A stretch of 36,269 nt of DNA from contig CAKSIG010000011.1 of the NCBI GenBank assembly GCA_934463035.1, positions 1-36,269 of the forward strand, written 5' to 3'. A model generated the notes under the pieces. The model was not told where the DNA came from and searched no databases. It worked only from the letters and a program-made list of their open reading frames with translations. The translations under genes and the position numbers were made by a program. The stretch comes from an uncultured Eubacteriales bacterium (GTDB taxonomy: Bacteria; Bacillota; Clostridia; Oscillospirales; Acutalibacteraceae). Shown here piece after piece: positions 1-6,855 of the stretch (position 1 is the stretch's first letter; each line of letters opens with the position of its first letter).

Positions 1-75
1 TCATTCACTACCGCCTCACCCTTCGGTTTATTCGCCCGCGGGCTCATACCCCTCGGTCGGGAACAGCAAAAATAA
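1..75 (+). other. Open frame running in from the left edge, unassigned
   Basis: Frame 1 is open from the window edge for 24 codons and ends with TAA at 73-75, just before the hairpin at 75-105. The sequence is richer in G+C than what follows. It could be the 3' end of a gene cut by the window, or non-coding. No family is recognisable in so short a piece. Confidence 0.2.
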
Positions 76-104
76 AAAAGCCACTCTTAAAAAGAATGGC
101 TTTT

Positions 105-105
<1 letters not shown>
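74..105 (-). terminator. Intrinsic terminator of the initiator tRNA
   Basis: Arms 75-88 and 92-105 pair with one mismatch (AAAAAGCCACTCTT against AAGAATGGCTTTTT). On the minus strand the hairpin follows the tRNA CCA end directly and is followed by a T-rich run. The stem also ends in T residues on the plus strand, so it may work both ways. Confidence 0.75.
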
Positions 106-181
<76 letters not shown>

Positions 182-187
182 ATATTT

Positions 188-211
188 AAGGCACCGTTTT
201 TTCGGTGCCTT
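188..211. other. Perfect 9-bp hairpin in the tRNA leader
   Basis: AAGGCACCG (188-196) and CGGTGCCTT (203-211) form a perfect stem with a six-T loop. It lies between the -10 box and the mature tRNA 5' end, so it would be part of the short precursor leader. It may be a processing element or leftover terminator; neither strand carries a clear T-tract after it. Confidence 0.5.
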
Positions 212-214
212 ATT

Positions 215-243
215 ATTATACACTAAAACAGAGTTATTTGCAA
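215..243 (-). promoter_or_regulatory. Sigma-A promoter of the initiator tRNA
   Basis: On the minus strand -35 TTGCAA (238-243) and -10 TATAAT (215-220) are separated by exactly 17 nt. The insertion sequence begins only 30 bp upstream of the -35, so the promoter is intact. Confidence 0.82.
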
Positions 244-247
244 GTGT

Positions 248-272
248 TTTTTTAAAAAAATCAAAAACTATT
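248..272. repeat. Left copy of the 25-bp direct repeat flanking the IS
   Basis: The 25 bp (six T, seven A, then TCAAAAACTATT) are identical to 1338-1362. The two copies touch the outer ends of the IS exactly, as a target-site duplication would. Removing the IS and one copy would rejoin the AbrB-like gene and the tRNA promoter region. Confidence 0.85.
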
Positions 273-298
273 TGTATGTGTTACAATGATGTGTGACA
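273..298 (+). repeat. IS left inverted repeat (IRL)
   Basis: It matches the reverse complement of 1312-1337 at 21 of 26 positions; mismatches fall at positions 5, 8, 10, 11 and 23. The core CAATGATGTGT is fully conserved, consistent with a transposase-binding site. Confidence 0.85.
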
Positions 299-316
299 AA
301 AAGTAAAAAATAGAAG

Positions 317-390
317 TAGCGAATAGAGCGAACCTGTGTTAAGGTAGAGTTGCCTAGACAAAACCGAAAGACAGGTGACCCTATTCGCTA
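317..390 (+). promoter_or_regulatory. Nested stems covering the transposase RBS and start
   Basis: TAGCGAATAG (317-326) pairs perfectly with CTATTCGCTA (381-390), whose last base is the A of the proposed ATG. Inside it, ACCTGT (332-337) pairs with ACAGGT (371-376), which overlaps the Shine-Dalgarno AGGTGA (373-378). A transcript entering from outside would contain both arms and hide the start. IS10 and IS50 use comparable folds to block expression from read-through; that parallel is inference. Confidence 0.55.
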
Positions 391-1316
391 TGAATAAAAT
401 AACACAAGACATGCGGTTTAAGCAAGCAGTAATTGAATATTCCTTTAAACATGGAGTAACAAATGCGGCTATTCGCTACAAAACCAGCCGACAAAATATC
501 TACCGATGGCGGAAAAAGTATGACGGAACAGTTCGTTCTCTGGCAAACGGCTCACATCGTCCCCACAGCCACCCGAAGCAGCATACAGAGGAAGAAATTT
601 CGTTAGTGAAAAATATGCGCCGCCGAAACCCGCATGCGGGTTTGGTTGTGCTTTGGGTGAAATTGCGCCAACGAGGCTATACACGCTCCATTTCGGGACT
701 GTACAAGCTGTTACTCCGAATCGACGGCAAGCCGGTTAAACTGCCTAATCCGAAATATATACCCAAGCCATACAAACAGATGCAATATCCCGGTCAACGC
801 GTTCAGATTGATGTGAAGTTTGTTCCGAGCGCTTGTCTGGTGGGAGATGCAGCAGAAGAAAAGTTCTATCAATACACCTTCATCGATGAGTATAGCCGTT
901 TTCGCTATTTAGAGGCTTTCAAAGAACACAGCACTTACTCCTCAACACAGTTTCTCCTGCATGTCATAGAGAAGTTTCCTTATGCGATTGAATGCGTGCA
1001 AACCGACAATGGCTTTGAGTTTACCAACGAAATGGGAAACAGTCGAAAGAAACCGTTGACCATGTTTGAAAAGACACTGGCTCAGCTAAATATACGGTAC
1101 AAGAAAATTCGGGCATTCACGCCGAGACATAACGGCAAAGTCGAACGCAGTCACCGCAAGGACAACGAGTACTTTTATGCTACCCACAAGTTTTACTCAT
1201 TCGAGGATTTTCAAAAACAGTTAGCCGTTCATCAGCGCAGCTATAACAATTTCCCTATGCGTCCTCTTAACTGGCACTCGCCTAAACAGGTCTTATTTAC
1301 TTTCCTAAATCTGTAA
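390..1316 (+). CDS. IS481-like DDE transposase
   Basis: The protein is about 308 residues from the ATG at 390; AGGTGA at 373-378 is the likely ribosome-binding site. An in-frame GTG at 375 is a weaker alternative. The N-terminus has a helix-turn-helix (residues about 20-45, ending IYRWRKKYDG) for end recognition. An RNase H-fold core follows with the three acidic residues visible: Asp in QIDVKF, Asp in VQTDNGFEF and Glu in NGKVERSH, as in IS481/IS3 integrases. The last Asp-Glu spacing is about 46 residues, longer than the textbook 35. It is alone inside the inverted repeats. Translation is probably damped by the fold at 317-390. Confidence 0.9.
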   Translation: MNKITQDMRFKQAVIEYSFKHGVTNAAIRYKTSRQNIYRWRKKYDGTVRSLANGSHRPHSHPKQHTEEEISLVKNMRRRNPHAGLVVLWVKLRQRGYTRSISGLYKLLLRIDGKPVKLPNPKYIPKPYKQMQYPGQRVQIDVKFVPSACLVGDAAEEKFYQYTFIDEYSRFRYLEAFKEHSTYSSTQFLLHVIEKFPYAIECVQTDNGFEFTNEMGNSRKKPLTMFEKTLAQLNIRYKKIRAFTPRHNGKVERSHRKDNEYFYATHKFYSFEDFQKQLAVHQRSYNNFPMRPLNWHSPKQVLFTFLNL

Positions 1317-1337
1317 CACATCATTGACAAACCTACA
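1312..1337 (-). repeat. IS right inverted repeat (IRR)
   Basis: Reverse complement begins TGTAGGTTTGTCAATGATG and matches the left end at 21 of 26 positions. The transposase stop codon (1314-1316) lies inside it. Confidence 0.85.
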
Positions 1338-1362
1338 TTTTTTAAAAAAATCAAAAACTATT
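1338..1362. repeat. Right copy of the 25-bp direct repeat flanking the IS
   Basis: Identical to 248-272. Its right end overlaps the last codons and stop of the minus-strand AbrB-like gene (stop at 1358-1360), so the duplication starts inside that gene without changing its protein. Confidence 0.85.
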
Positions 1363-1618
1363 CTGCTGTATCTCTCATAGCGTTCAGCTTGTCGATACAT
1401 TCTGAGCATACTGTGTAACCGTTATACTCAACGCTGTCGGTTAAAGAGTCGCAAAAAATGCAGGTAGGTCTGTATTTTTTTAGAATGACCTCATCGCCGT
1501 CCATATAAATTTCAAAGCTGTCAATGTCATTCTCAACCTGTAACTGCTTCCGTATTTCTTTCGGTATTACCACACGTCCCATTTTGTCAACTGCCCTTAC
1601 CATACCGGTTGATTTCAT
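1358..1618 (-). CDS. AbrB/SpoVT-type transcription regulator with zinc ribbon
   Basis: This 86-residue protein opens with a swapped-hairpin AbrB DNA-binding domain (residues about 4-48, with DKMGRVVIPKEIR, the family signature). It ends in a small metal-binding module with CxxC pairs at Cys53/Cys56 and Cys71/Cys74. AbrB-family proteins bind DNA as dimers or tetramers and control transitions such as sporulation onset; this subfamily's targets are unknown. The ATG is preceded by AAGGAGG at good spacing and by a promoter at 1671-1699. The IS lies just downstream of its stop. A single-gene transcript is likely, and with the IS in place its terminator may have changed. Confidence 0.85.
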   Translation of the reverse strand: MKSTGMVRAVDKMGRVVIPKEIRKQLQVENDIDSFEIYMDGDEVILKKYRPTCIFCDSLTDSVEYNGYTVCSECIDKLNAMRDTAE

Positions 1619-1670
1619 ACAAATCTACCTCCTTATTGATTTTGATGTTAAATAGGGCTTTGCTGGAATT

Positions 1671-1699
1671 ATTATAATAAAAACGTTAAAAAAAGTAAA
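1671..1699 (-). promoter_or_regulatory. Promoter of the AbrB-like gene
   Basis: On the minus strand TTTACT (1694-1699), 17 nt, TATAAT (1671-1676). The leader to the ATG at 1618 is about 45 nt. Confidence 0.65.
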
Positions 1700-1746
1700 T
1701 ATTTGTAAATTAAATGCGTAAAAAATCACACAAAGATAGTTAAAAA

Positions 1747-2415
1747 TCAATCAATTTGCCAATTAATGGGAGTTAAACCTGCTTCTGCAAGCAATTTATT
1801 TGTCTTGGAAAAGTGTCGGCAACCGATAAAACCGCGGCTCGCTGATAGGGGGCTTGGGTGTACCGTTATAAGTTTTTTATGTATGGGATTTGTGATAAGC
1901 CTGCCTTTTTGCTCGGCGTTTGCTCCCCACAAAAGGAATACAACAGGGGTCTGCTTGTTGTTGAGTTCGGATATGACCCTGTCGGTAAATATCTCCCATC
2001 CCTTACCTTTGTGGCTGTTGGGACAGCCTTCACGCACGGTAAGCACGGTGTTTAGCAGAAGTATACCCTGCTTTGCCCAAGTGGTAAGCTCGCCGTGAGG
2101 CGGTATTATAAACCCGACGTCGTCGTGCAGCTCTTTATAGATGTTCCGCAGTGACGGCGGAACGGCAACGCCTTTTTTTACCGAAAAGCAAAGACCGTGC
2201 GCTTGACCTGCGCCGTGATAAGGGTCCTGACCGATTATAACGACCTTGGTATCTGCGAAAGACGTGTATTTAAGCGCGTTAAAAATATCATACATATTCG
2301 GGTATATGCGCTTTGAGGAGTATTCCGACTTTAAAAAATCGTGTAGTTGGCGGTAATAAGGCTTTTGCCATTCGTCGGCGAGAATCGTATCCCAATCATT
2401 CCCTAAATCAACCAT
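1747..2415 (-). CDS. ung: Uracil-DNA glycosylase (family 1)
   Basis: The 222-residue enzyme removes uracil from DNA by cutting the N-glycosidic bond, starting base-excision repair. The water-activating motif GQDPYHG is at residues 62-68 (catalytic Asp64). The DNA-intercalating loop HPSPLSA is at 186-192 (catalytic His186). Length is normal for family 1. It follows the XRE regulator by 12 nt on the same strand and probably shares its transcript. The ATG is preceded by a G-rich ribosome-binding site (GGGGG, 6 nt away). The pairing with a membrane regulator is not a standard one and may be chance. Confidence 0.96.
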   Translation of the reverse strand: MVDLGNDWDTILADEWQKPYYRQLHDFLKSEYSSKRIYPNMYDIFNALKYTSFADTKVVIIGQDPYHGAGQAHGLCFSVKKGVAVPPSLRNIYKELHDDVGFIIPPHGELTTWAKQGILLLNTVLTVREGCPNSHKGKGWEIFTDRVISELNNKQTPVVFLLWGANAEQKGRLITNPIHKKLITVHPSPLSASRGFIGCRHFSKTNKLLAEAGLTPINWQID

Positions 2416-2427
2416 AATATCCCCCGT

Positions 2428-3000
2428 TTATTTCACAAGCCGCGCCCACAGCAGCGTGGCGATTTGAAGCGGTATACCCGCCAGCATAAGCACCCATATA
2501 TTAAACTGCATAAATTGTATGCAAAAGCACAGGAGTATCGACCAAAACAACAGAGAAACGAAGACAAATGTAAGCATTTTTTTGCCCCATATTGCGTTGA
2601 AAACTATTGATACTATAAAGGAGGCGGGCAGCGCCCAACAATAGAATATCCAAAAGCTCTTTCCGCCGAAAATACTGAAAGCTATGTAGAATACCGTTGC
2701 CGTAAGCCAGACGACAAGGACCGAAAGCAATGAAATTATAAAATGCTTACGGCCTGATTGTTTGTCGTTAATTTTAGGAGCTTTCTTGTGATCTTCACCT
2801 ACAAGATAATCAAGACTTACGCCGTACAGCTTGCTGATCTTATACAAAACCTCGATTCCGGGCAGGGACTCACCCTGCTCCCATTTTGACACCGCCTTAT
2901 CGGAATAATTGAGTTTTTCAGCAAGTTCAAGCTGTGTAAGTTTGTTTTTTTTGCGTAGTTCCGCAAGATTTTTTGCAACAACAAAATTCAAATTATCCAT
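2428..3000 (-). CDS. XRE-family regulator with membrane-spanning C-terminus
   Basis: I place the start at the ATG at 2998-3000, giving 190 residues. A longer frame to 3060 would run across the promoter. Residues about 5-60 are a lambda-repressor-type helix-turn-helix (LTQLELAEKLNYSDKAVSKW), ending in SLDYLVGED, the usual close of this domain. After a short linker there are four hydrophobic segments, so the DNA-binding head is probably anchored at the membrane. The -10 box ends only six bases before the ATG, so the message appears leaderless. A GCAT/ATGC inverted repeat lies in the promoter spacer and could be its own operator. Its ligand or signal is unknown. Confidence 0.85.
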   Translation of the reverse strand: MDNLNFVVAKNLAELRKKNKLTQLELAEKLNYSDKAVSKWEQGESLPGIEVLYKISKLYGVSLDYLVGEDHKKAPKINDKQSGRKHFIISLLSVLVVWLTATVFYIAFSIFGGKSFWIFYCWALPASFIVSIVFNAIWGKKMLTFVFVSLLFWSILLCFCIQFMQFNIWVLMLAGIPLQIATLLWARLVK

Positions 3001-3006
3001 ATTTGA

Positions 3007-3035
3007 ATTATAGCATACAAAATGCAAATAGTCAA
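3007..3035 (-). promoter_or_regulatory. Promoter of the XRE-ung operon, predicted leaderless
   Basis: On the minus strand TTGACT (3030-3035), 17-nt spacer, TATAAT (3007-3012). Transcription would start at or within a base or two of the ATG at 3000, and there is no Shine-Dalgarno sequence. The spacer contains GCAT-N5-ATGC, a possible operator. Confidence 0.75.
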
Positions 3036-3063
3036 TTCGGACTTGCAGTAATAAAGGCAATTC

Positions 3064-3110
3064 TATTGCGGGTGGAGAATTTCCGAACTGCTCTACCGCA
3101 ATATTTTTTT
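3064..3110 (+). terminator. Orphan intrinsic terminator between divergent promoters
   Basis: TATTGCGG (3064-3071) pairs with CCGCAATA (3096-3103). The stem extends inward to GAG/CTC with one bulge and one G-T pair, and is followed by seven T residues (3104-3110). No plus-strand gene lies upstream within reach. It would stop transcripts heading into the acyltransferase operon promoter at 3138. Confidence 0.6.
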
Positions 3111-3137
3111 AATTATAGCCGTGAAATTTTTTATAGA

Positions 3138-3166
3138 TTGTAAACCTGATGCGGCGGTACTATAAT
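3138..3166 (+). promoter_or_regulatory. Promoter of the acyltransferase/glycosyltransferase operon
   Basis: TTGTAA (3138-3143), 17 nt, TATAAT (3161-3166), with a predicted start near 3173. This rules out translation from the ATG at 3149, which lies inside the promoter. Confidence 0.72.
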
Positions 3167-3211
3167 TTCCCTTGTGATGTAAGAAAGGGGGCGGTCAAGA
3201 TAAAAAAGGAA

Positions 3212-3997
3212 ATGTTTTATTCTGATGAAAGCAACGACGATTTTGCAGGGGTCAAACGCGAAACAATTTCGGTCGGTTCGGATTTTAGGTACCGTACCGA
3301 TAATCCCTTTTGGCATCTTGCCGAGTTCTTTGTTTACAACGTAATAATGCGTCCGTTTGCGGCGGCTTACTGTCTTTTTAAGTTCGGCATACGTTTTAAG
3401 GGCGCGGAAAAATTAAGACCATTCAAAAAGCGCGGATATTTTCTTTACGGAAATCACACACAAATTCCGGGCGACGCTTTTATTGCAAATATGCTTACAT
3501 TCCCTCAAAAACCTTATTTTATCGTCCACCCCGATAACGTATCCCTTAAAGGGACAAAGAACATAATGCAAATGTTAGGGGCGGTTCCGCTTCCTAACGA
3601 AGCGTCGGGATACAGGGGATTTTTGTCCGCTGTTAAATATTACTGCGATAACGGAAATGCTGTCGTGATTTATCCCGAAGCGCATATCTGGCCTTACTAT
3701 ACGGGAATAAGACCGTTTAAAAACGGGTCGTTTAAATATCCCGTAAAATTCGGAGTTCCGCTTTTCGGGTTTACGGTTACATATCAAAAGCGAAGATATA
3801 GGAAAACACCGAAAATAACGGTCTTTGTTGACGGTCCCTTTTATCCCGATGAAAAACTAAGTCCGAAAGAAAACGAAAGGCTTTTAGAACAGGCGGTGCG
3901 CGGCGCTATGCTCAGCCACCGCGGTGAAAACACCTGTGAATTTATTAAGTATACGAAGGCTGATAGAAATGAACCTGCTGTATTGCTCGAACAGTAA
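3212..3997 (+). CDS. PlsC-like lysophospholipid acyltransferase (first of two)
   Basis: This is a glycerolipid acyltransferase of the LPLAT/AGPAT fold, expected to transfer an acyl chain to a hydroxyl of a lipid acceptor at the inner membrane face. The HX4D catalytic motif is visible as NHTQIPGD and the acceptor-binding block as YPEAHIWPYY. A hydrophobic stretch near VYNVIMRPFAAAYCLF probably inserts in the membrane. The start is uncertain. The frame is open from 3149 but the promoter lies there. The ATG at 3212 has AAGGA almost touching it, whereas the best ribosome-binding site (AAAGGGGG, ending 3191) is spaced for the ATA at 3200. From 3212 the protein is 261 residues. First gene of a four-gene cassette; the next gene overlaps its end by 29 bp. 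Confidence 0.85.
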   Translation: MFYSDESNDDFAGVKRETISVGSDFRYRTDNPFWHLAEFFVYNVIMRPFAAAYCLFKFGIRFKGAEKLRPFKKRGYFLYGNHTQIPGDAFIANMLTFPQKPYFIVHPDNVSLKGTKNIMQMLGAVPLPNEASGYRGFLSAVKYYCDNGNAVVIYPEAHIWPYYTGIRPFKNGSFKYPVKFGVPLFGFTVTYQKRRYRKTPKITVFVDGPFYPDEKLSPKENERLLEQAVRGAMLSHRGENTCEFIKYTKADRNEPAVLLEQ

Positions 3998-4784
3998 CGG
4001 ATTTGACGGAATAATGATAAGTCTGCTGTCCGTAACAAATCACACCGAGGAAAATATAAACGTTATTATACTTACTATGGATCTAAGCGAACGGGATCCG
4101 TCGCATACGCCTATAACGGACGGGCAGAAAAGAACCCTCCAAAGTATTTTAAGCGATAAGAAAAACGGCGGCACGGTTTCGGTGATAGATTGCACCGAGC
4201 TTTTCAAAAATAACGTTGAAAAGGACAATCCGAATATGGAGTCGTTTTATACGCCTTACTGTATGCTGAGGCTCGTAGCCGATCTTGTTCCCGATATGCC
4301 CGATAAGGTTTTGTATCTCGACACCGACACGGTGGCGTTTAAAAATATATCGGAGCTGTATAACACGGATATGACCGATTATGAACTCGGCGCCGTTGAA
4401 GATTACCTCGGACGGTGGTTTAAGCACATAGGATACATAAATTCGGGCGTTTTATTGATGAACGTTAAAAAAATACGTGAAACGGGACTGTTTGAGCGAA
4501 CAAGACAGCGTTGCAAAAGCCGAAAAAGCTGGTTCCCCGATCAGGACGCAATTAATGCAGAAATGCGTTATGTGCTTATGCTGCCCGAGCGGTACAATTC
4601 GCAGCGGTGGCTTAAAAGCAACACGGTAATAAGGCATTTTTGCAAGTCTATAAGGTGGTTCCCGTTTTACCATACGGTGAATGTTAAACCATGGCAAATA
4701 AATGAAGTGCACAGTGTTCTGAAAATAACAGCGCTTGACGGTGTTTTTGCGGAGTACCAAGGCTATAAGAAAGGAATGTATTGA
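3969..4784 (+). CDS. Glycosyltransferase family 8
   Basis: A GT-A-fold retaining glycosyltransferase using a nucleotide sugar and a divalent metal. GT8 hallmarks are present: metal-binding DxD in YLDTDTVAF, then INSGVLLMN, DQDAINA, and a C-terminal HF...NVKPWQ region. The start at 3969 gives 271 residues, begins directly with the first beta strand (NLLYCSNSNGF) and overlaps the upstream acyltransferase by 29 bp. An extension to 3924 adds residues with no family match. No signal peptide or membrane segment, so it works in the cytoplasm. Substrate cannot be read from sequence; its place between two acyltransferases suggests a lipid acceptor. Confidence 0.88.
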   Translation: MNLLYCSNSNGFDGIMISLLSVTNHTEENINVIILTMDLSERDPSHTPITDGQKRTLQSILSDKKNGGTVSVIDCTELFKNNVEKDNPNMESFYTPYCMLRLVADLVPDMPDKVLYLDTDTVAFKNISELYNTDMTDYELGAVEDYLGRWFKHIGYINSGVLLMNVKKIRETGLFERTRQRCKSRKSWFPDQDAINAEMRYVLMLPERYNSQRWLKSNTVIRHFCKSIRWFPFYHTVNVKPWQINEVHSVLKITALDGVFAEYQGYKKGMY

Positions 4785-4785
4785 T

Positions 4786-6108
4786 TTGGAAAAATTATTT
4801 TCTTTAACACAGTTTTTAATTCTCTTTGTAACGGTCGCTTTTGCAGTATTGTATATGCCGCGGCTAAGGTGCTGGTTACAGCCGCTTAAAAAACAGAAAC
4901 GGATATATTCTAAAAAAAAGAACAGGCTTGCGATTATAATTCCTGCAAGGAATGAAAGCAAGGCTATTGCTCCGCTTTTTGCAAGCATAGAAAAACAAAC
5001 GTATCCACGTGAATATTTTGATTTTTTTGTGCCTGTAAAAGAGCCCGACGACCCGACCGTTAAAATGACCGAAAAGGCGGGAGGCACGGCACACGTAATA
5101 CCCGAACAAAAATGCAAGGGCGACGCGCTTGATATATCAATAAGGCGAATACTGAAAGAAACTCCCGATAAATATGACGCTTTTATAGTGGTTGACGCCG
5201 ACTGCGTGCTTGACGAACGCTTTTTAGAGGAAATGAACAACTCGCTCGCAAGCGGAGCAAAAGTGGTCTGCGCTAAAAAGATCGTTAAAAACTATTTAAG
5301 CGAATCCGACAACGCAAACTCTGTATGGAGCGCATGCAACGGGCTTATATGGTCTATGATAGACGATCTCGGAAACAGGTATAAATCCGATCACGGCATA
5401 ACGATTATGACAATAGGCACAGGACTTATGCTGAAAGCCGATTTTATAAAGGAACTCGGCGGTTGGTCCTACCGTGAAACGCTCACCGAGGACATAGAGC
5501 TTATGTACGACTGTATGTACCGCGATGTCAAAACGTTTTATTATTCGCCTGCGGTCATATATGTTGAGGAGTCAACCAGCTTAAATGTTACAAACAAGCG
5601 CCGAACAAGATGGCTTACGGGGGTTGTCGACAGCAAGCGGATATACGGTTCGAGAATAAGATCGAAGCTCAATTCCCCTAAGGGAGCGGTCAATTATTAC
5701 TATACTACCGCGCTGTCGCGCGTTTATTGGTTTATCGGTTTTCTTTCAGCGGTTTTCTGTGTTAATTTGCCGCTTTCAGCGCTTATGCTTGTCTGCGGAA
5801 ATCACCTTTGGAAAACGGCTTTTGCGCTTGCCGCCGAGTGTTTTCTCACGGTATACGCCGCATTTTTCATTCTCTCGCTTGCCTGCCTTATAACCGATCG
5901 GAAAAATATAAAACTCAGTTTCGGCAAAAAGGTTTTGGTTCTGCTTGTTCACCCTATGTTCTATATGGGTTATATCCCGATAATAGCAAGGGCGTTGTTC
6001 TGCCGTTCAAACAAAGGCTGGGAAGTAATAGACAGAATGGATTTTGCCGATATGGAGGGTGACGCAAATGAACAGGAAACAGGTAGTAAAGGAAATATCG
6101 CGCTGTGA
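4786..6108 (+). CDS. Membrane glycosyltransferase family 2
   Basis: A polytopic GT2 enzyme of about 440 residues. An N-terminal membrane helix (FLILFVTVAFAVLYM) is followed by a GT-A catalytic domain starting IIIPARNES, with the metal-binding VDADC, the acid/base LTEDIEL, and RRTRW, a variant of the QxxRW motif of processive synthases. Three or four hydrophobic segments form the C-terminus. Start: TTG at 4786, two bases after the GT8 stop, with AGAAAGGA about 10 nt before it; an upstream frame to 4735 lies inside GT8. Its likely job is adding sugar to a membrane-embedded acceptor, possibly more than once. The end overlaps the second acyltransferase by 41 bp, indicating coupled translation. 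Confidence 0.87.
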   Translation: MEKLFSLTQFLILFVTVAFAVLYMPRLRCWLQPLKKQKRIYSKKKNRLAIIIPARNESKAIAPLFASIEKQTYPREYFDFFVPVKEPDDPTVKMTEKAGGTAHVIPEQKCKGDALDISIRRILKETPDKYDAFIVVDADCVLDERFLEEMNNSLASGAKVVCAKKIVKNYLSESDNANSVWSACNGLIWSMIDDLGNRYKSDHGITIMTIGTGLMLKADFIKELGGWSYRETLTEDIELMYDCMYRDVKTFYYSPAVIYVEESTSLNVTNKRRTRWLTGVVDSKRIYGSRIRSKLNSPKGAVNYYYTTALSRVYWFIGFLSAVFCVNLPLSALMLVCGNHLWKTAFALAAECFLTVYAAFFILSLACLITDRKNIKLSFGKKVLVLLVHPMFYMGYIPIIARALFCRSNKGWEVIDRMDFADMEGDANEQETGSKGNIAL

Positions 6109-6853
6109 GAAAAACCATGAATTTGATAAACACGTTGACCCTGTCAACTATGACATTGTTATAAAGGTTGATAAGGACTACCATTATTATAAAAAAGGTT
6201 TTGAACGGGTAAAATACGCGCTTGAAAACATTTTTATTGTAAAGCCGTATACCTGTTGGATAAACAGGTGCAAATGCCATACCAAGGTTATAGGCAAGGA
6301 GAATTTAAAGGGAGTAGGCGCCGCTGTGCTGACCTGCAACCACGTTTATATGTTTGACTGCCTTGTGGTAAAGGGAGCGGTTGGCGAGGATCTTTTTATA
6401 ACCGCCGCCCCGTTTAACAACCAAAAAGGATTTCTCGGCGAAATGATGCGTGCGGGCGGTATGATGCCGATGAGCGATGACAAAAGCGGTATGAAAAGTT
6501 TTATAAGCGCCGTCAACCGCAGACTTTGTGACGGCAAAAAGGTTTTGTTTTATCCCGAGCAGGCAATGTGGTGGATGTACCGTAAACCGCGCCCGTTAAA
6601 GGACGGCGCATTCCACTTTGCCGTTAAAAACAACGTTCCTCTGATACCGTGTTTTATAACCTTTACGGGCAACGGGACTTATGACGGCGAAGGAATAGAA
6701 AACAACGATTTTACGCTTAATATAGGTAAGCCTATCTACGCCCCTGAAAATCTTTCTTCAAAGGAAAAAGCGGCATATCTTAAAGATAAGAATTTTGAGG
6801 AATGGAAGAAAACATACGAAAACTTTTACGGCAAAGAACTGTCTTATGACTGA
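6068..6853 (+). CDS. PlsC-like lysophospholipid acyltransferase (second of two)
   Basis: A second LPLAT-fold acyltransferase, also 261 residues. HX4D appears as NHVYMFD and the later block as YPEQAMWWMY. It differs strongly from the first copy around both motifs, so the two probably use different acceptors or positions rather than being a recent duplication. The start at 6068 follows GGAGGGTG at ideal spacing; the ATG at 6044 is less likely. It ends two bases before the stop of the convergent penicillin-binding protein gene, with no room for a separate terminator. Last gene of the operon begun at 3138. Confidence 0.88.
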   Translation: MNRKQVVKEISRCEKNHEFDKHVDPVNYDIVIKVDKDYHYYKKGFERVKYALENIFIVKPYTCWINRCKCHTKVIGKENLKGVGAAVLTCNHVYMFDCLVVKGAVGEDLFITAAPFNNQKGFLGEMMRAGGMMPMSDDKSGMKSFISAVNRRLCDGKKVLFYPEQAMWWMYRKPRPLKDGAFHFAVKNNVPLIPCFITFTGNGTYDGEGIENNDFTLNIGKPIYAPENLSSKEKAAYLKDKNFEEWKKTYENFYGKELSYD

Positions 6854-6855
6854 TA

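Larger units (their letters stand above)
273..1337 (+). mobile_element. IS481-like insertion sequence, 1065 bp
   Basis: Imperfect terminal inverted repeats at 273-298 and 1312-1337 match at 21 of 26 positions without gaps and begin TGTA at both ends. They enclose one DDE transposase gene. A 25-bp direct repeat abuts both ends. The 5'-TGT end, single transposase gene and about 1.1 kb size fit the IS481 group. The element sits between the end of the AbrB-like gene and the initiator tRNA promoter and breaks neither. No frameshift is seen, so it may be active. Confidence 0.88.

Noticed and set aside
188..211. Intrinsic terminator for a plus-strand gene
   Set aside because: The stem is perfect but is not followed by a T-tract on either strand and lies inside the tRNA transcription unit.
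3212..6853. Lipoteichoic-acid or capsule operon
   Set aside because: No LtaS, flippase, polymerase, priming transferase or ABC exporter is present; only acyltransferases and glycosyltransferases can be supported.
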